Under the pieces are notes generated by a model that was not told where the DNA came from, did no database searches, and saw only the letters and a program-made list of their open reading frames with translations. Both the position numbers and the translations under genes were made by a program. A stretch of DNA of 64,000 nt, from NCBI RefSeq assembly GCF_027943255.1, contig NC_072893.1:31952001-32016000 (forward strand), written 5' to 3'. Numbering within the stretch: position 1 is the stretch's first letter; every line of letters starts with the position of its first letter. Below are positions 22,250 to 33,150 of this stretch, piece after piece. The stretch is from Anastrepha obliqua (taxonomy: Eukaryota > Arthropoda > Insecta > Diptera > Tephritidae).

Positions 22250-22277
22250 ACTTTATTGATCAACTTTGCGCCACCTT
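22250..22277 (-). repeat. ACAAGGTGGC terminal repeat upstream of the Mutator-like fragment
   Basis: Read on the minus strand, ACAAGGTGGCGCAAAGTTGA resembles the ends of the 19277 and 59651 elements (ACAAGGTGGCACAAAATTAA). It lies about 90 bp 5' of the transposase reading frame, where a terminal inverted repeat would be expected. Confidence 0.5.
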
Positions 22278-23264
22278 GTATTTCAACGCATGGTATAAAA
22301 AACAAAAATTTCACAATATTCACTTGACCATTTCAATGCCGGTGAGGTCACCGCTGCGTGGCGTATCGAAACATTCAAGTGCAGAAGCAGACGTATCTAC
22401 TATGATGACATAAGCTTGCCAGAGCAGGCGCTGCTACTTCGCAATTATTATATAATGACAATCAGTTGCACGAATGCCTGCACTGATTGCCTACTCAATG
22501 ACAAGAGGTATTTAGTTTTGTTTCCTTTTACCATCCACAAACTGGCGGTCAGTAGGTGGTGTAGTGTCGACAATATTCTTGTTCAGGTGTTAGTTGGAAC
22601 GACAGATCTTCGAAAGAATGAAAAAATTATAGTTAATTTCAAGAAAAATACCGCCTTGCATCACCTTCAAGTAAGATTATAAAGTTATTTAGTCCGTAAC
22701 GCGCTTAGGCAACAGCCTCTTTCTGATACCAGAAGGGTTCAAAAGAAACTGTATTCACAAAATCAAGTGATATTAGCACTGGTGCCAACCTAAATCCCAT
22801 CAATCTTCTCCATTACATCAACAGCTATGGCTGCCTGTAGATATCTGCCTGTTGGAGGTCTCATAAAGGTATCAAAACGGCGCTTTAGTGCTACTTGAGA
22901 AATTTCAGACTGACACTTTAACCATTTCACCTACCTACCTAACACTGGCGCAAGGTTAAGATAATTGAGCCAAACTCTTGGGTTTAGCGACTTCCGCATA
23001 CTTTCATTGCCACTTTAGTAAACAATTATGTTCTAGCGAAGCGCTAGAAAATTTGCTAGGAACATAATTAGTTAAGCAGATGCGCGGTATTTTTCCCTGG
23101 TTCGCTGTGCATACTTCAGTGTGACGCAAAAGTTATGGGAATCTCACTATGAAACTTTAAGGAATTACTAAGTATAGTTGCATTATCAAAGGCTATGCTT
23201 CGAAATTCCTTTCTCATAGTCTCAGCTATCAGCTATCAAAGAAAAAGAAGAGGATTCCCACAAC
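22278..23264. other. non-coding interval with a possible LINE 3' tail
   Basis: The 22690-22930 stretch ends in CACCTACCTACCTAAC, like LINE 3' simple-repeat tails, and contains AAAACGGCGCTTTAGTGCTA. This is suggestive only. The rest has no recognisable signal. Confidence 0.35.
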
Positions 23265-23330
23265 AGTAGTCGGTTCTATGTAATGGGGAATGCTTATGCT
23301 GCTACAACAACAACAACAACAGGGCGTATG
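23265..23330 (-). repeat. GTT-associated dispersed repeat fragment
   Basis: AGTAGTCGGTTCTATGTAAT, GGGGAATGCTTATGCTGCTA, then about five CAA units. This resembles the repeat at 20531 in inverted orientation, with the middle deleted. Confidence 0.6.
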
Positions 23331-23399
23331 TTTTTCAATATTGACGAAAAAACAAGAATTTTTCCCAAAAATGTTGAACAACAAAATACATTAAAACTA

Positions 23400-24620
23400 A
23401 AAAAATAAAAAAAAGTTTAATTGTTCAAAAGAACTGTCGAAATTTCACTACAAAAGGCTCTATATCAAAATTTACAACATGGGAAAAATCTCAAAATTAT
23501 AAAATTTTTTCAATTTACTCCGTATTATACTGAAGCCTAAAAATAAACCAATTTTTTGGAAAATTTATGACAATATCCTAAGTAATTGAATCTCTTAATA
23601 ATGTTTGAAATGTACTCTATAATGTTGGAAAAACGAAAATTTTCAAAATTTTTAACATTTGAAAAATCTCAAAATTATAAAAAAATTTCAAAATATTTTC
23701 AGTTTACTCCTTATTATACCGAAGCCAAAAAATAAATAAATTCTTTGAAAAATTTATGACAATAACCAAAAAAATTGGATCTCTTAATAATGTTTGGAAA
23801 GCGAAAATTTTCAAAATCTTTAACATTTGAAAAATCTCAGAATTATAAAAAAATTTGAAAAGTTTTTCAGTTCACTCCTTATTATACCGAAGCCTTAAAT
23901 CAGCCAACTTTCAAAAAACAATTCACGACAATGTACAAAATAGTAAGAAAAACGAAAATTTTAAAAACTTTAACATCTGAAAAATCTCAAACTTTAAAAA
24001 AAAAATTTCAAACATTTTTCAGTTTACTCCTTATTACACCGAAGCCCAAAAATAAGCCAACTTTCAAAAACAATTCACGACAATGCTCAAATTGGTTGGA
24101 AAAACTAAAATTTTCAAAATTTTTAACATTTGAAAAATTTCAAAATTATATTATAAAAAATTTTCAAAAAATTTTCAGTTTACTCCTTATTATGCCGAAG
24201 TCTAAAAATCAGCCAACTTTCAAAAAGTCACGACAATGTTCAAAATAGTGGGAAAAACGAGGATTTTCTAAATTTTTAACATTGGAAAAATCTGAAAATT
24301 ATAAAAAAATTTCAAAAATTTTTCAGTTTACTCTTTATTATACCGAAGCCCAAAAATAAGCCAACTTTCAAAAACAATTCACGACAATGCTCTAATTGGT
24401 TGGAAAACCTAAAATGTTAAAAATTGTTAACATTTGAAAAATCTCAAAGTTATAAAAAAATTTCAAAAATTTTTCAGTTTACTCCTTAATATACCGAAGC
24501 CTAAAAATAAGCCAACTTTCAAAAAAACTCACGATAATGCTCAAAATAGTTGGAAATCTCAAAATTATAAAAAAGTTCAATAATTTTTCATTTTACTCCA
24601 ATAATCTTTGAAAAACAAGC
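23400..24620. repeat. AT-rich satellite array, about 7-8 units of about 150 bp
   Basis: The phrase TTTACTCCTTATTATACCGA followed by AGCC recurs with GAAGCC at 23532, 23721, 23889, 24041, 24197 (GAAGTC), 24345 and 24496, spacings 189, 168, 152, 156, 148 and 151 bp. Each unit also has AACATTTGAAAAATCTCAAA and AATTCACGACAATG. The early units are longer because of an insert containing GGATCTCTTAATAATG, and later units are homogeneous near 150 bp. An open frame (23931-24248) runs through two units only because of near-multiple-of-3 spacing. It is not a gene. Confidence 0.9.
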
Positions 24621-26164
24621 ATTAGCTATTAACGTAACTGTTTTTTTTTTTTTTTTTTGTTGTTTTATTTGTTATCGAAACTGCAGTAAATATTTATAAA
24701 ATATCACAGCTATGTGAAACCATCTTCGCTTTCAAATATCGCTAAATCAAAGATATTTCAATGCACTCCACTTTGACTTCACGAGAATGCAAGCAACATA
24801 CCAAGCAAACCGTGCGAAAAACACTCTTTCCCATTTAGTGATTGGCCTTTTAGTCAAGCCTACATTTATTGAGAAAGCTAGATGAACGGAGTGTTCTACA
24901 TGAACGACTAAATTCCAGTGGGATCATTGAAATGCTTTGAATGAAATTGTCTACCATTTTCGAATTACTATTAAGTTTATTTTACTTTACTACTTAACAA
25001 TATTGATTTTTGAGAATTTTCTTCGAACGCGGTTCTATGCATTTTCTACATTAAACGCCTATTGCAAATGTCTTTCATATAGAAGAAAACACTCAACATC
25101 GACAGCAAAAAAAATTGTCAAAAATCACCACAATCTTTAAGCCACTTTAAACTTGCACTTCGTGATACCAAAATTGAATGAGCTATAAAATTGTACATCA
25201 GTAATGGTTTCGAACTAGTGACACAGTCCGATTCGTCCACCTTATTGGCCATATTTATGTATGTGAAAATGATAGCCAAGACGAGAGTGACTCTGTGGTT
25301 GCAAATGCCAAATCACTACCGCAAGAAAACGCAAAACCGAAGTAAAAACAATTTAAAGTAAAAAAACCAAAGACAAAAAGCAGTGCAAAATCGTCTAGCT
25401 GCAAGGGAGAGAAAACTGAATCACCAGCGAACAACCTACTTAGACGCATTAAGCTCACAAAGGAAAAAGAAGCGACAAAGTCACGATTCAATGGCACCAG
25501 CCACATGCAAATTGCTCCAATTATCTATGTTTGTAAGCATGGCATATGTATGTATTTGTATGTGTGCATACATATAAATAATTTTTAACCTCGTCGTTGA
25601 GATTTCCCTTAAGATGCATACACACATACACACATTACCCAGATCACTAGGCCCGCAATAGCCAACGGCAAACAACCGACGGCGGTTGCTCATTAGACAA
25701 TTGAGCGTGTGTTTGTAGGTGAATATCTTTGCTTCGTTTTGTATGCCACTTAAGTCAGTCAATTGGCTGCACAGACGAGCTATGGTCTTTTGGTGTTGTC
25801 GCCGCCTGCACTGTCCGTTAGTGCAGTATTGCCCTACTCAAGTGACTCTTACAGCAAAGTTCTCTTGTTTGTACTTGGGATCTGCTTTCGTGCGACGGGC
25901 AATGGTTAATTGAAACTTGCCACCAAGTGCACCGCTGATCAAATGGGCTGGAATAGAGGTGTGACACCTTGTGATCGCCCCTGTAATTTAAATTACTTTG
26001 AGTCGCACAATAGGGCATGGAGTGATGGGTAGCTTTGCTTGCTTTACTATGTACCTATTTACATACACACACATACTCGTATATGCGCACTAACGCGTGT
26101 AGGTATAATTACTCGTTGGTGCTTGGCAGCGAAATGGATTATAAAATGGTTTTTGTTATTCTAA
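24621..26164. other. non-coding interval
   Basis: Poly-T at about 24642-24658. Otherwise mixed composition, with no family signal in the short frames, including the 64-93-codon frames at 25.2-26.0 kb. Confidence 0.4.
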
Positions 26165-26166
26165 TA

Positions 26167-26652
26167 TAGGGTTTTTCAGTAAGAGCGCTTCAACTTTTGA
26201 ACTTTTTTGAATAAAACACAAACGGTTTGACTTTTTTAACTAATTTTTTTTTTATTATCGAATTTGAACATATACATTTAAGTATGAAATTCGATTTCTT
26301 TTGCATGACCACCACGTGCAGCAATTCCAGCAATTTCGCGTTCAATATTGGCTCTGAGCTCACAAATCGTCGCCGGCTTGTTACTGTAGACCAATGACTT
26401 CACATAACCCCAAAACGGGACGGCTTGTTAAATGGACCGTAAAATGGCCGTAATGCTCTTAAAGTAGCAGCAACAGAACGATTATTTTCATAAAAAATTT
26501 GCACGATTTGCAATCGGTTCTCAAGTGGGTAGCGTTCCATGATGAAATGTATACTAATGAAGGTTTCAAATGACAAGCGAAAAATAAAAAATATTGCGTC
26601 GTTCGCCCTCCCTATCGGAAAAAAGTTGAAGCGCACCTATTGAATAACCCTA
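26167..26652 (-). mobile_element. mariner-like MITE (GGGTTTTTCAGTA family) with fused N- and C-terminal transposase ends
   Basis: Inverted ends GGGTTTTTCAGTAAGAGCGC (26169) and a near-complement ending 26650 are flanked by TATA on both sides. The minus strand begins with the transposase start MERYPLENRLQIVQIFYENN (HTH-domain beginning), runs to FYGPFNKPSR, then jumps in another frame to FWGYVKSLVYSNKPATICEL, RANIEREIAGI, and ends ARGGHAKEIEFHT and a stop. The middle, including the first two catalytic D residues, is deleted. Single copy in this window. Confidence 0.85.
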
Positions 26653-27329
26653 TAATAGCAGAGAAGACCTTAGTTAGTTATTGTTGCACTACCATTTTGT
26701 ACTGTCACTCGCTTCGCAGCGAAAATTTTGTGTATGTTGAAAATGCATACAACTGAGATTTATAGTTTTAAATGACTTTTTTGAGAAAGATTAATCATTA
26801 ACTATGCGTAGATATATTTGCATGACTGATACTGGCTATGATTCCAAAGGTCTCAATCCTATGTCTGCATTGAAACCGAAAAATCTTTGTCCAACACCTA
26901 TTCTATTTTGTTATGAAAAGAGATTACAATAGAAAGATATAAAAAAATAGAAGCACAACACAATTGTAGAAGGAAGGTCTGCTAAGAGCTGTGAGCTTAC
27001 TTACAAGAACAATCGATTAGTGTATGTTTGCCGTATAGCGTAAGGCGCTCCGATTTAGCCAAAATTCGGTATATCATCTGCATTCACTTAGGAAAAAAAA
27101 AAAATGAAATATGGAAAAAAGCGACGCACTACATTCCTCCCATACCTTTGGGCGAAAATGTTAAACATCAAAGGCATCAGCGCCGAACAGTTAATATAAG
27201 TAAAGATGGCGTAATGAAACTCAAAGAGAAATTCTCTTAAAACTGTTGTTTTTGTTTACCCCCCTGGCTTATGCACAAGCGTTTAATAAATTTGTTCAAA
27301 ACAAACTTTTTATGCAACAGCATAAATTA
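26653..27329. other. non-coding interval
   Basis: No recognisable coding family. The plus-strand frame at 27028-27240 has no known motif. Confidence 0.4.
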
Positions 27330-27795
27330 CTTGAGATAGCGGTGGTCAGATTGGAGGTACTTTTTCCACTAGAGGTTTTTTTACAGATCACGAGTGACTA
27401 CTCTCAAACTAAATGCATACAAAACGACTCTACTTGTCGTGCAGTCCGTGCAACCATGGATTTACTGCGTCGTCGTTTCGGTGAGCAATTCTTCTCGCGT
27501 CTTGGACCAGTGGATTGGGCAACAAACAACAACTTTTCTTTTTATTTGTGGTATATAAGGTTTAAATGCATTGTGGATAAACCAGCTTCTATTAAGGCAT
27601 TGGAAGCCAGCACTACTAAAGTTATTCACGAGATACCGAACAAAGTCCTCCAGTAAGTCATTCAAAGTTGGTGTTTACGGATGGCCAAAATATTATATGG
27701 CGCAGTTACGGCCAACATTTGAAAGGGACTATTTAAAAAAATAAATGTCATGAATAATTTTTACACAAAATGATAATGATTACCCAATAAATTTC
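27330..27795 (+). mobile_element. DD41D-type mariner deletion derivative (AAGGGTG.TCA family), copy 1
   Basis: The left side (GGTGGTCAGATTGGAGGTAC and GTGACTACTCTCAAACTA) matches the 5' end of the copy at 53.1-53.7 kb. It joins directly to transposase from the second catalytic D: NDSTCRAVRATMDLLRRRFG, EQFFSRLGPVDWA, YLWYIRFKCIVDKPASIKAL, and TKVIHEIPNKVLQ, then a stop and the tail. The third D region is degraded (NNNFSFYLW in place of TPLDFFLW). The N-terminal half is deleted. The end abuts the SINE at 27796. Confidence 0.75.
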
Positions 27796-28026
27796 GGCCG
27801 CCGTAGCTGAATGGCCGAAACTTCAAATGAAGAAAAAGTTTTTTCTAATAGCGGTCGCCCCTCGGTAGGCGATGGCACACCTCTGAGTATATTTGTGCTA
27901 TGAAAAAGCTCCTCATAAAAATATCTCCCGTTCGGAGTCGGCTTGAAACTGTAGGTCCCTCCATTTATGGAACAACATCAAGACTCTCGCCAAAAATAAG
28001 AGGAGGGGTGCTGCCAAACACCCAAT
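27796..28026 (+). mobile_element. tRNA-derived SINE family 1, copy 1
   Basis: The head GGCCGCCGTAGCTGAATGG holds an A-box-like TAGCTGAATGG; the B-box region is deleted. The body has TAATAGCGGTCGCCCCTCGG, AAAAAGCTCCTCATAAAAAT, TGTAGGTCCCTCCATTT, and the end GGTGCTGCCAAACACCCAA. Related copies are at 38801, 40396, 47011 (inverted) and 50742. Confidence 0.75.
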
Positions 28027-28256
28027 CTAAAATTCGATGCCTCTAAATGAAACACCCTTCAGAATTTCAGAGTAGAAAATGGACTTGGCTAGGCCAAACA
28101 ATGAGATGTCAGAACTGTGTTTTATACTGAACCCACACGAAATATATAGACCCAAAAGCGAAATGGAAGCAACTGAAGTATCCTGGAACGAGACTAGAAC
28201 CTTAGCCAAAAATAGGGTTAGATGGATCGAACTTATCGATGCTCTATGTTCACTTT
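28027..28256 (+). mobile_element. RTE-like 3' end fragment
   Basis: The plus strand reads SRKWTWLGQTMRCQN in one frame, then ETRTLAKNRVRWIELIDALC and a stop. This resembles the last coding stretch of RTE-like elements (WxWxGHTxR..., then ...NRVRWRxLVxALC). Frameshifted and 5'-truncated. It is similar in kind to the end of the element at 40.5-41.5 kb. Confidence 0.5.
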
Positions 28257-28435
28257 GAACATTTTACATTTTATCTATGTCTATATAGTAAATAAATATT
28301 AATGATGCCAGAAATAAAGCACGCCCGCATTTTATATTGCGTATGATGACTGAATTTGTGTCTGTCCATCTGATTTTATACGCTTAAGGGGAAAGTCCAT
28401 AAATAGATAAGGAACTATTTGCATTTGGTGGTCTT

Positions 28436-28600
28436 TGGAGGTGTACCGCCGAGGCCGCGGCGGCCATTTGGCCGATATTTTGTTCTATACGTTATTGAGC
28501 CATACCAATATTATCATAATAAAGAGAAATATCAATAATTTCTTAAAAACATTGTATTTTATTCAAAATCAACACCGACCCTTGAAACTTAGCCACCCTT
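28436..28600 (+). mobile_element. mariner derivative (AAGGGTGGTT family), 3' end only
   Basis: It starts inside the C-terminal signature (VYRRGRGGHLADILFYT) and runs to the terminal repeat CCACCCTT at 28600. It resembles the nearby complete derivative but has lost its left end. Confidence 0.8.
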
Positions 28601-28696
28601 TATTAGGAATTTCCGGATGAAAATTTCACAGTATATTCTTAAGATACTATATTTTCGAAATATCGAAAAAACAATCGAGTTTTTGAAAATTTTATA

Positions 28697-29059
28697 AAGG
28701 GTGGTTAAATTTCAAGGGCCGATGTTGAATGTGAACCATGTAAACGTCAACGACACCGTTGGACTTCTTTCTTTGGGGTTATTTGAAAGAAAGGTGTAAG
28801 TCGGTAAGCCGGCAACAATTCAAAAGTTAAAGGATGAGATAATTCGGCCCATTAACGGCATAGAATCTCAATTATGCCCCAGCGTCATCGAAAATTTCGA
28901 CCATCGGACGGAGGTGTGCCGCCGAGACCGCGGCGGCCATTTGGCCGATATTTTGTTGCATACCAATATTATCATAATAAAGAGAAATGACAATAATTTC
29001 CTAAAAAAAATTGTATTTTATTCAAAATCAACACCGGCCCTTGAAACTTAACAACCCTT
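28697..29059 (+). mobile_element. DD41D-type mariner deletion derivative (AAGGGTGGTT family), copy 2
   Basis: Inverted ends AAGGGTGGTTAAATTTCAAG and AACCCTT are flanked by TA. The plus-strand interior reads NDTVGLLSLGLFERKV-like sequence, then PATIQKLKDEIIRPINGIES, and the C-terminal DRGGHLADILLHTN-like end. The apparent deletion junction, 5' end joined near the DFFLWGY motif, looks the same as in 5157-5539. Confidence 0.85.
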
Positions 29060-29648
29060 TATTATAGCTTCCATAGCCCATTAACTATGTAGAGAGCGGT
29101 CCGCGCGCTCCTGTACTTCAAACTTTAAACTCATTTATCTCAAAACTGTATTTTTAAAAACTGGTCGTGTTGTAATTCAAAAAGTTATCGACCGATTTGT
29201 TTGACGTTTGGTGAGGCCTTTCTGTACATTACTATCGGAAGGATTAACCTAAACTTTCAGATATTTCGCGTTGATAAATTACTATTTGCGGGTTAAAAAT
29301 GTCAATAAAATAGACCTAAGTTGTGATCTTTTTTTTCAAAGGCTTATATTATAATTAATTGTATACTGGTTTTTTTTTATTTTATGGGTTCATTCTTTCC
29401 AATTTCATTTCTTTGTTTTAGATCGATAGATTAAGAATAATAAATTGAGCAGTTTGGAACCGCCGTAGGCTGCCGACAAAAAATGATCTTGAGCCACCAT
29501 TTTGGAAAAAACAAATTTTTTTTGTACTCTCGAAAGGTTAAATAAAGTTGTGTTAAAGCTTCAAAATAATACAATTATTTTATCACCTTTAAAAATATGT
29601 TTAAAAGATTACCGATTCTGAGGCTTCTACATGGACTTCCCCCTTTAA

Positions 29649-31559
29649 ACTAAAGCATTGCTTATGGCTTTATTAGAGTAAAAAAACTACCAATCAGCGC
29701 AAAATAAATTTTACTGCAATGCGCGCGGGCATATAAAGTTCGGTCCGAAACAAACTTAGAATTTTCGTACCTGTTTTTTTTTAATTTATTTTTTTTTTGT
29801 TTGTTTTTTGTTTTTTTTTTTTTGAAGATTAATATGTCGAATTAATCAGGAATAATCACCAAATAACATGTGAGAGACGGCACTAAAATTTAAAATTTAC
29901 TAAAATCTTATTTTTCCGGTTTTACAATAAAATCCGATACGTTTAATTTTAGTTTAGTCTTATCAAACTTTACAAAAATCGATAAAGATTACACTACAAC
30001 TTTCGGAATTTTACAACGTTTTGCCTTTTGCTGCTGCGCGTGTGAGCCAAAGCTGTGCTCTTTGATAAGTTTGCAATGAAATTACCTGGTTTCGCTCTGC
30101 ACATACAAAAATATATTTAAAAGTTGTTTTCTTTGATATATTCACCGCTGCATATTTGTGTGTATGTGTGTGTGTGTATTTTTTCTATTCCGCGCGATTG
30201 TTTTGTATGTTTTTTTAGTGCTCACCATTGTAATTGCACTTTTGCTGTAACAATGGTGCTTAGTCGCTGTTATTTACTATCGCGCAGTTGTGGTCTTTTT
30301 TTAATTTTTGTGTTTACTATTTTTGTGGCCGTTTGCTGGGTAACGTGCATCACGTTTGCCGATGCAAATCCACAGATAACTGTGCTTAAACTTTATATTG
30401 TTGCTATTTTCCACTACTTTGTTGCTGTGGCGAGCTGTTGCATAATCACCGCAGAGCATTCGACATAGCAGCAATAGCGGAAAAAATAAGCAGCAAGAAG
30501 AGTTTAAGTACTTGGCAAAAAGCACAAATCAAAAGTGCACAAAAACGCTTAAACTACAGCGTAATAAAATCAAAACAGGAAAACAAGCGGGCGGATGAAG
30601 CTGCAGCATCGAGCAGTTCATTAATGCCAATGAAATGAAAAAATAGAGGAACTGCAAAAGAGGCATAAAAAAGAGACCACAGGGTTTTGCGCCAAGGCCC
30701 ATACTTATTTACTTATTTTGTTGGATTTTTTGCAAATTTTTCCCACGATAGTGTTGTTTTTGTACTTCGTTTTCTTTGTTTTTTTGTTTTTGTTTTCTAG
30801 ATTTTTAAATTCGTTACTTGCTTTAGTTCAGTTTCTCAATGAGGTTTTCAAGATTTCAAGCCACAAATGCATAACTGCCTGCTGTTGGCTTGCGCTTTGC
30901 ACTCGCTATTTCCATGCGCTCTGCGAATGTAGGTCAATTGCTTGCCATCATCATCATCAACTCGAAGTTGGCTGCACACTTCATCAACTGGCATTTGAGG
31001 CAGCGCATAGCTCGTAACATTACCACCAACAAAATGTTTATCAAAAGCCTTCCGCCACAGTTTTTTTTCTTTTTTTTTTCATTTTCTACCCCTCTCATAG
31101 TTATCCATCAAGGCAACTGCCTTAACTGATTACGGCCTTTTTTATGTGTACCGCAATGCAATTAAATATTACACTAAATTATTTACACTTATAATTTCCA
31201 ATGCTTGCACTAGCACCCGTGCCAAACCAACTTAGCTTTTTGTTATTTCTTAAAAAAAATAATTGAAATGCAGTTTTTAATGCACTAATTAACTATTTTG
31301 TTTCTATTATCGTTGCAGTTTTGTTGGCAAATTAATGCGTTCAACCGTATTTGCGCATTGCATGTAAGTATTTGTAGTACTTAAATGATTACAATAAAAA
31401 ATAAATCAACTCTAAATTGGCGGTAGAGCAGAAAGTATCATAGTTTCAAAAGACTTAAGAAGCGAACTTGTACGTATTTAGCAACATAACTGCTGAAGTA
31501 TTTTATAATAAATTGAGAAATGTATTATATATATATAAATATTATTTATGCTACTGCCA
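29649..31559. other. non-coding interval
   Basis: A T-rich run at about 29777-29825. A 114-codon plus-strand frame (30124-30468) is hydrophobic and cysteine-rich but lacks a family signature, and I do not call it a gene. A TG microsatellite is at about 30157-30178. Confidence 0.45.
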
Positions 31560-32293
31560 TTAAGGGGGTCTCATAACAGTCGGCTTCAAAAAATTGATTT
31601 TTTTTTTTTACTGCAATCGATAGGTATATTATGGGAGAATAGCCCTCAAAATTTTATAGCGGAATTCAAAGTGATTTCGGAGTTACAGGCCTGTGAGCCG
31701 TCCCTCGTATGAGTATACATACTGTCTACCTTCTGAAAACTTTGAAACACGTTTTCTCAAAACCATGTTTTTGAAAATGGCGTGTAAGATTTAAAAAAAA
31801 GACGAAAGTTATCATTTCAAACCGATAATCTATATAAAGATAATTAAAATGCGCAACTGATTAACTAACAAAATACAAAAAAAAATAAATGCATTTTTTA
31901 GCGTTATTTAACACCTTTAAAAAAAAAATAGCAAAAAAAAGCACTTTTTTCTATAATTAATTAATCATTTTTTCATATTTTTATACAAGAGTAGTCTATT
32001 ATAGCGGGAAAGCCTTCTGAATAAGACAATATTTTTCTTTTGTGTTTCAGGCGGAAACTACGACCGCAATCTTACACGTCGTTTTACTAGCGCGCATCGA
32101 GAAGCTGTACGAGATCCCTCATATTTCCGCCATTTTGTTTTTTTATATTATTTATGTGAAAAAATTGTTTATTACTCTTGCACCATGGGTTCAAATAAAT
32201 GCAAAAGATTATTCCTGTGTGTCGCTTTTTTCGCCTCGAAAAAAAATTGTGAAAAAACACCTATTTTTGAAGCCACTGATAAGAGGCCCTTAA
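31560..32293. mobile_element. TTAA-flanked nonautonomous element, family 3
   Basis: TTAA at 31560 and 32290 bound inverted ends GGGGGTCTCATAACAGTCGG and, on the complement, GGGCCTCTTATCAGTGGCTT. Both continue into a GGCTTCAAAAA motif, so the TIR is about 30 bp with small gaps. The interior holds CGTTTTCTCAAAACCATG and TTTCCGCCATTTTG, like the other TTAA elements. No transposase is present. Confidence 0.65.
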
Positions 32294-32720
32294 AATGAAG
32301 GGTGACTTTCCAGTTTAAGCTTTGCGCGTACATCGATTAAGAGAAATAACTATTTATAAGATTAAACAGAGTTTAAGCAACTGTTTCGAAATTTGATAAA
32401 AACATTGGCTGAAGGTGCGAAACAGATTTTGTAACGATTAAATTACGATTTTAAAATGTGTGTACAAGTACATCCTTCCCTTTGATCACGTAGTCTGTAG
32501 GAGCAAAAGACATGGCAAAACGAGGAATGATATAAAATGAAATGCAATAGGAGTTTCTTCCCACTGAAAATATAAAAGGAAATGGTATATTATTACCACA
32601 AAAAGCTTGATATTGAAAAATGAAAAATATAATGAGAAAAAATATTTCGACATAATCGAAATCACATATTCTAATTATTTGTGAGCAATTTAATATTTCA
32701 TTTATGCGACTAACTCAGCC
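32294..32720. other. non-coding interval
   Basis: AT-rich spacer with no supported feature. Confidence 0.4.
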
Positions 32721-32724
32721 AACA

Positions 32725-33150
32725 AGAGCTACTTTGGACTAAGTAGGCAGGTGAGTAGTAAAGTCCGCTCTCAACGAGGAAAACTAGCACTTTAAAAGGC
32801 TCTCATTATGCTCGTTCTTAGCTTGGACAATGATGATATGCAATGAGGCGTACCTTAGATGTTTGGATCTTTGCTCGTTAGCGAATGCGATGAAACGATA
32901 AGCTGTATGAGCTTTACGATGACATAGACATAGCGCAGCGAATAAAGGTCCACCGCCTATTCGATGCGATACCAGCTGGTGGTAGCAGAAGAAGAGGAAA
33001 GCCTCCTCTACGTTGGAAATATCAGGTGGTGAAAGACTTGGCGTCACTTGGTGTGTGCAACTGGCGCCGGTTAGCACGAGAAAGAAACGACTGGCGCGCT
33101 AACTCGTCCAAAATCGCGTAAGCGGTTATCGCGCCAATTAAGAAGTAGAT
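32725..33150 (+). mobile_element. RTE-like retrotransposon, C-terminal fragment
   Basis: The plus strand reads YFGLSRQVSSKVRSQRGKL, and after a stop ALIMLVL, the block also in the 11.6 kb copy. After a deletion come LYELYDDIDIAQRIKVHR, IPAGGSRRRGKPPLRWKYQV, VKDLASLGVCNWRRLARERN, DWRANSSKIA and a stop. The RT catalytic motif is not included and the middle section (RWAGHV) is deleted. Confidence 0.78.

Larger units (their letters stand above)
28384..29648. mobile_element. TTAA-flanked nonautonomous element, family 2, with nested mariner MITEs
   Basis: TTAA at 28384 and at 29645 bound ends GGGGAAAGTCCATAAATAG and, on the complement, AGGGGGAAGTCCATGTAGAA. The TIR core is GGGGAAGTCCAT. The interior has CTCAAAACTGTATTTTTAAA and GAGCCACCATTTTGG, phrases echoed in the other TTAA elements. 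It contains two mariner derivatives (28436-28600 and 28697-29059). No transposase of its own is visible. Confidence 0.5.

Noticed and set aside
23931..24248. 105-codon frame
   Set aside because: It runs through two satellite units and repeats the same peptide. It has no coding meaning.
23400..24620. CRISPR-like regular repeats
   Set aside because: Units of about 150 bp are directly tandem without unique spacers, in eukaryotic AT-rich DNA. It is a satellite.
30124..30468. 114-codon hydrophobic plus-strand frame
   Set aside because: No family signature, low-complexity TG-rich start, and no splice or promoter context. Chance openness in T-rich DNA is the simpler explanation.
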